Positions 58,100 to 64,000 of a stretch of DNA of 64,000 nucleotides are shown here, piece after piece. The number at the start of each line of letters is the position of its first letter. Position 1 is the first letter of the stretch. The position numbers were made by a program, and so were the translations under genes. The notes under the pieces were generated by a model. It was not told the DNA's origin, ran no database searches, and saw only the letters and a program-made list of their open reading frames with translations. This DNA comes from Onthophagus taurus. Its lineage: Eukaryota; Arthropoda; Insecta; Coleoptera; Scarabaeidae. The stretch is from assembly GCF_036711975.1 (NCBI RefSeq), contig NC_091967.1, positions 12,834,001 to 12,898,000 of the forward strand, in the 5' to 3' direction.

Positions 58100-59801
58100 T
58101 GTTGTCTTTTTAGCTGTTTATTTTATTTTTAGTTTTAATAATTATTTTATTTTACAAGTGATTCAAAAGAATCAAGCGAAACTTCCATGTTAAAAAACTC
58201 AGTTCAAACGAAAGAATAGTTTTCTTAATTTCTTCGTTTATGCGATTTTACGCTTTGATACGCTTTTAAGAGCGCATAAAGTGTAATTTTATGACTTTTT
58301 TAAATAAGGTTGAATAACACATTTTTCAATTGTGTTACTAAGAACGTTTTTTATTTACAATTGTTGCCATTTATAAAGTTGTGTTTTATAAATCTTGATA
58401 ACACATACAATTGGTCACATTTTAAGCAACATTAAAAATTTAATATATCACTTCAGAAAGATTAATCGAGACATCAACAAAAATGTTAAAAAAATAAATG
58501 GTGCAAGTTGGAGCTCCTTTCATCACAAAATTGTTTGGTGTATTTAGCAATGCTCAACTAGAAGATTAGTTATGTGTAAAAAGTCAAACATGATAACGAA
58601 ATATGTTTACATACAATCTGCAAATGCCAAAAACGAATAAGTTCAAATCGCAAGGTCTACATAACACAATTCCTTGTCTTAAACGGAATTTATCTTTAGA
58701 ATTTTGGAGATAACATGAAAATAAGGACTGACTGGAAAAATGATAACTAGTAATTTGTTTAAGATTCTTTGGGAAAACCGATTCAACAAACATTCCAAAG
58801 GAGGTAGCTTCCATGCCACATTCTTTGGTACTAATAATTAAAACTGCGATAAGATGTTTTGATGAACTAAAATTCAATTTGGCATTAAATTACGTAATTA
58901 CTAAATAAAGCGTTAAATTAAATCTGGTGCTTGGAACGTAAAAAAATTAGAACTGGTTATAATACTTATATTTACACGGTACTGGTTTCGAATATTTAAT
59001 ACATCATCAGGCGCATATTTAGGTTCAAGCACAACTTGGCCATAAGACAAGGATAAATATCAACGATCCATAACACTCGAATAGCTCAAAATAGTCGCTT
59101 ACTAGCTTAAGTTTTTTTTGCAGTTTTCATGCTGCAAATACTAATAATAAGTGCCATAATGGTAATCGTCTTATCCTTCATGCAGATCATCGATGTAAAG
59201 ATAATCAGATTGCAGAAACAATGTTCCTCAGTATGGTACTATCATCGAGATTGGTAAGTCTGCGGGGTTTCTGTTTCTGAAAAATTGAATTTTCTCAACT
59301 TGTATAAGTGCAGGGCTACAATTATCCTGATCGAAGCACCAGTATAATGAGTCTCCACCCAACGAATAACACGCCGATTAATCTAAAATTGAAGCACTCT
59401 AAAGATAGAGTTAAATAGAAAGGTGTCAAAAGCGTTCCTCAAGTCCAAAGATGACATATCGATATTATAATGTTAAGGAGTTGAGGTAATCATCTTCTAT
59501 ATTCATGAAGGCTCGTGGATACCAATGTAAGCGAAGCTTATAGAATTTATGGACATAGCACGATCGTTAAGTCAAAGCAACCAAAATTATAATAATGTTA
59601 CAAAATCAGTGGTGGCTACTTAATTAATACAGGACTTAATTGTGTAGTTATCCATTTTTCTATACAGCTTGAAACATTGTTTAGCGACTATAATATAGAG
59701 AGAAGAAATCAAATAAATATAGCATACATCCAGAACCCTGTAGCTATACTAACGAGGAGATTCGTTTATAAGTAAGGCTTTCTCAGCCGGTGTTAATTAA
59801 A
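58100..59801. other. INPP5A 3' UTR and downstream repeat-like DNA
   Basis: The first few hundred bases are presumably 3' UTR. Around 58930-59030 a minus-strand motif (cctgatgatg ... gaaacc) resembles sequences found at the ends of Penelope-like elements. No coding region with exon signals is supported. Confidence 0.35.
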
Positions 59802-59983
59802 CTAAAACTAGAACTAACACTAGACCTAAAACTAGAATTTGACGTTTCGAATGACATGTTGCAATCTTCTTCAGAAACAAGTTCAAAGTGTACATCCAAA
59901 ATGTAAAAAATTTTTTCAAAGAGCACACGGCTTAACTCGAAAGTTTCTAGTTCTAGGTCGAGTGTTAGTTCTAGTTTAACAGA
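59802..59983. repeat. CTAGAACTAACACTAG hairpin element with replaced centre
   Basis: The outer arms (aaactagaactaacactaga and its complement ctaggtcgagtgttagttct) match the family. The left inner arm is replaced by unrelated sequence (tttgacgtttcgaatgacat), so only the outer ~30 bp of each arm pair. Confidence 0.65.
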
Positions 59984-60920
59984 TTCGTTTAATTTTCCAG
60001 TTCTATAGCAATACATCACATCTGATATTAGATTTCCTACTACGAATATCTTACTTCTAGTCTTTAGTTCCTCAGAATTGTGTTTTTTTATTGTTTTTTA
60101 TTCGATTCCGCTCCTGGATTCTATAAATTAAGCTGAGTAGATGAGTTACTTGTATTTGATGTGTTAAGTTGCGATGTTTGCTCATTAGTAGGTGGTTGAT
60201 GCAACTAGTGTTAATAATTCTAATTCTGCATCTGTATAATAATATATCATCTTGAATCAATATAAACATAATTTAATACTTACGTTTATATTAAAGTGTT
60301 TTAGTAATCTGTAATACAAGTAGCATTTCTTATTTTAGTTGCTTTGAACAGAACAGCACTTCATGATTCAATTCGCTCATTCTAAATTGTTATAGAAAAT
60401 CTTTTTGGCATACTAACATACCTTATTCTTCTTCTTTCTAATATGTATAATAATATAACGTTTTCTCGTCATGAATCTGCTTCTTTCAACGTCTTTTGAT
60501 GTTGTATTTTGTTAAGCTTTCAGAGGCTCTTGTCGCTCATCGATATTGTATCGCATCAAAAAAGTTATAATTCGTTGATGAAACACCTAAATCAAGCTAA
60601 AAATATAAATTTGCTACTTTCAGTACACTTTAAAATATTCTTGTTGAAATTTGATTAATATTTAATCAAAAATAGATGTTTTAATACATGGAATTTTAGT
60701 ACATATACTTTTGAATCACTTGTATCATATATATATTTTTTAATAACTTTTATAAAATTTAATTTGCTCAATTTAAATCGCAGCTTTACATTAAACGTTT
60801 TATATATACATTTTTTTTTGCAGTAGTAGTGCCACACGTTGGGTGTTTTTAATTAATTTTCATTCAAATGAATAATAATAAATTAATGTTTTTTTTCTAT
60901 TCCATTTGTTTTGGAACAGG
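59984..60920. other. AT-rich spacer, no gene seen
   Basis: No exon, RNA gene or clear repeat is visible. Confidence 0.4.
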
Positions 60921-61074
60921 CCTCAACATCGGGGAGACGAATAAAATAAACGTCGGGGAATCTAAGTTGTTAAAAGTTCAAAATATAATCTCTGACTCGT
61001 CTACGGTGACACGGTACATTTATATTAAAAATATAGATAACCCTGTCAAAGTGTTTAGAGAGACGACAGTGTGA
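60921..61074 (+). CDS. Orphan candidate terminal exon of an unknown gene
   Basis: A plausible acceptor (ttccatttgttttggaacag) precedes an open frame GLNIGETNKINVGESKLLKV continuing to VKVFRETTV and TGA at 61072. Base composition (many CpGs, gtcggggaatc, tcgtctacggtgacacgg) is clearly unlike the flanks, as in the real exons of this window. The end ETTV would suit a class I PDZ ligand. No upstream exon could be found in the window and no family is recognised. A different frame gives ASTSGRRIK then a stop, so the reading is uncertain. Confidence 0.25.
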
Positions 61075-64000
61075 AAATTGCGCTTAAAATCGTATCCGAA
61101 ATCGTCGTCAATGCACGTATTTTTTTGTCCGTTTCGTGGTCAAAAAAAGTATCGATTTTTGAAGAAAATCAAGAGGGAACGTAACGCCTACACGTTGTTA
61201 TACAAAAGTGCCACTGCGATTTATTATTGTAGTAGGAACAAAAAGAATCTTATAATTTTAGATAAATCTTAATTAAGTTTATAGGGTGATTTAAAAAGAA
61301 AAAATATTTTTTAATAATCTTTTTAAAAATTAATACAAAAAATTAAATAGAAATAATAATTATCAACATTATGATAACTTTCGTTGTATTTTTTTTTTAA
61401 TTGGAACAAATTATAGGATATTAACTATAATTTTAAGACAAAAAGTTTAAATTATGCCTATTTTATTTACTTAAAATTTAATCGTTTTATTGTTTCGTTG
61501 ATTTGTTTTTCAGCATACAATTGCATGATTTTTCAACTTGTTATTACAGCTACTAACATCACCTATCTCTAACAAATCATTTTCGTGATCCCCAACAATA
61601 GATGTTATTGTTGATTGATTCAATTACATTCCAAAAACGTGGATTCTTGCACTAACAAAAGGCTCTTATGTGTTGAATTCAAAACATTACGCTGTATATA
61701 CGGCAATCTTATCAGCAATAAGAGATGTAAAAAATGTAATGATAAAACTTATGTAAGCAACGGTGTGTACTTACAGAACTTTAAGATTCATTATAGAGAT
61801 GATTTTCCAAGATAAAATTTCGTATTTGAACGATTCCTTCAATAAAATCGTTAAATAATTACCGAATTACTAAGGCAAAGGCGCCCTTTTCTTCTAATTT
61901 TCATCCATTATAACTACACGGTCCTCTTGTGAATCATTAAGTTAGTTCTATCATCATCTCTGGTTTCTAAATACATCACGTACCTTACTCATTGGCGCTA
62001 TATTCTCTGTAGCCTACAGATCTGATTTCTGTTAAGAGGGCTCCCAGATATTTAAATGTACTTCATTTTAATCAAATTATAGCTCATCAGTTTAAATCAG
62101 TACTACCAATATTGTAGACGAAGTATTTCTAATTTTGGGTTGAGTCTGAATTTCGAATCAACTTCGTTATATGTGATGTGGTAATTTTGGGGGTTTTATT
62201 GTCACCATTGTAATCAAAGTTTTTTCTTTACGAAGATCAAAAATGCTGAAATATATTTAACCCGTTTTACCTCAGTAAAACTACTGGCAGAACCAGTGTT
62301 GTATATTCTTCAACAGTTTTATTATCAAAAGGAAAACACACTTCAGGTTGTTAACCTACATATTTCTGATTTTCTAAAACATTTTGGAATCAACCACTGT
62401 AAAAACTTTCATGACGTACTTTAAAGATATATTGACGCACGGTATAACCCGGAAGTTTCTAGCTTTATCTCTAATGCACATATTCCACTACGTTATAAAA
62501 AATTTGGCAGTTTTCGACAAATTTCTCAAGCAGTTTCATTTCTCTGTCATCAAATCGTACAATTTTAAAATTAATATTGTAAATCTATTCTCTTTTATAG
62601 CCTTTGCTACTATTTTTCATCAGTTATTATAAAGTTCATCACATCGTATTCAAATAGGCATTTCGGAAAACTTTAAACCAACATTGCAGATTGAAGTTAG
62701 TTTTCGGTTATGTCGCTTCAACCATTGGATGCATATTTAAAAATCCTGTTCAACGGTGTAGCTAAGTAAAAAATATCCATTTTTGATAGGCAGCGTCGAA
62801 TTGTTCCAGACACAATCATCACTATTTTTTTGCAACTGCTGTGGCTGAGATATTAATCCAGTACACGAGATAAAGACGTTTTATCCTTCAGTTTTAATTT
62901 TTCCTCTGTATATATTATGTGACAAGCTGTAATAAACAACTATTGAGGGGAATTAATCATTTAGGGGTGCATATTTATAATACTTTTTGTCTTAAAATTA
63001 ATTAAAAAATGTCCAGAAGTGAACATAAATACGTTTTATAAAAAAAAAGACTAACCGTTTTTCTTTTTGAATGACTCTGTATACTAAAAAAGTTTTTTTG
63101 TTTTATCAAAATCAATATATTCAACAAATTTTTGATAAAACCAGAAACTATCTGCAAAATATACACATAATCAGAATGGATGTTCAATGTTATTTGAATG
63201 TTGTCCTCATTGTGGTACAAACTTTTTTTCTATTTCAAATTATTTATTTCCATATTTAGTAACGAACACCGATTAATTAATTTCCGGTATAATCTCAATA
63301 CTCGTATCTGTAATAACGACAAAAATATAAGGAGAAAAAGAATACAAGGATAAATTAATAATCAAGCAACCTACGTATAAACTTATTTATTGCAATTAGT
63401 TAAAAGTCTGTTATGTAATCTGATAGTTTCCTTTTAATGAATGCAATCCGATTTAAATTCGTATATTCAATGTTTTTAAATTATTAGTGTTAAGAAGTCA
63501 TGTGATCGTGCCAAATTGAGTCCTTATTATGATTATTTTGTACATCTTTAATGTTCGATTGATAAATTTTATCCAAAAAAGAATGTTTAGATGCTAGATT
63601 TTAAATTTTGTTGTTCATTTTATGTTTAAAGTAACATTTATTTCAAGTTATGGCTATGTCATAAGCTGTAAAAAACGTAGATATGTTCCTGTAATTATTG
63701 TTTTTAATGTTTAATTTTCCTTTTTTTTGCGGTTGCATGTTCTAATTGCTGCTGATAATCATTTTTCGTACTTACGACTTCCAATGTTAACGCAAACATG
63801 TAGGGAACATGCATCTAACCTAAATAAAATTAAATGCTAGTCAAGTATACTTAACAAAGAATAAAAACGATATTTATGCATTTTTTAGGAAGAGAAAATA
63901 TTGTACACACTCCGCACATTATTATATTTACACCTTTTAAATTAAAAAAAATAAAATAAAATATGGTGATGTACAATTTTTTTTTTTTTAATTTTTTTGT
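61075..64000. other. AT-rich DNA, no gene seen
   Basis: After a possible 3' UTR to about 61275 I see only AT-rich sequence. Short open frames at 61615-61815, 62384-62632 and 63002-63259 lack splice signals, and I recognise no motif in them. Confidence 0.45.

Noticed and set aside
58584-58877. 97-codon minus-strand frame downstream of INPP5A
   Set aside because: No start context, splice sites or familiar motif; likely chance.
1-64000. CRISPR arrays, operons, bacterial promoters or tRNA genes
   Set aside because: Gene structures are eukaryotic. I saw no spacer-repeat arrays, and no B-box-like tRNA motif survived inspection.

Overview
This window is AT-rich eukaryotic DNA with short GT-AG introns, large transposon-filled introns and several recognisable animal genes. 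An insect-type odorant receptor (7tm_6 family) and a cysteine form of selenoprotein S point to an insect. A beetle is my best guess, but the order is an inference. Exons were assembled by hand from reading frame, splice signals and family motifs. Junctions are phase-consistent, but no transcript or database check was possible.

Layout. 1-3.6 kb: sparse DNA with a LINE remnant. 3.6-13.7 kb (+): a 19-exon Kidins220/ARMS gene (ankyrin repeats plus KAP P-loop NTPase), with two candidate first exons, a candidate 15-nt microexon and two possible 3' ends. 14.1-19.4 kb (-): a cysteine-rich secreted, probably GPI-anchored protein of an insect family I know only by DUF number. 20.0-20.6 kb (+): selenoprotein S (VIMP) with Cys in place of Sec. 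21.7-22.8 kb (-): an adjacent convergent gene built from three selenoprotein-S-like modules; this is the most novel gene here. 22.8-32.4 kb: a repeat-rich block with a quasi-palindromic element, four tandem copies of a ~0.8 kb fold-back unit, Penelope-like fragments and a complete non-autonomous hAT element with an 8-bp target duplication.

33.1-34.4 kb (-): an intact 370-aa odorant receptor. 35.5-39.4 kb (+): mitochondrial RNA helicase SUV3, with a mariner-like element in its seventh intron. 39.7-44.8 kb (-): alpha/epsilon-sarcoglycan, whose 3.3 kb first intron holds Tc1/mariner and LINE debris. 45.7-58.1 kb (+): type I inositol-polyphosphate 5-phosphatase (INPP5A), with a long C-terminal extension ending in a CaaX box and a candidate alternative terminal exon that lacks it. 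Its two ~5 kb introns carry MADF-type, Tc1, LINE and MITE sequences, a 122-bp tandem array and a recurring hairpin repeat. 58.1-64 kb: mostly featureless AT-rich DNA with one more hairpin repeat and one orphan candidate exon.

The genes do not form a pathway. Sarcoglycan and INPP5A are divergent and may share an ~0.9 kb promoter region. Selenoprotein S and its relative are a local duplication.
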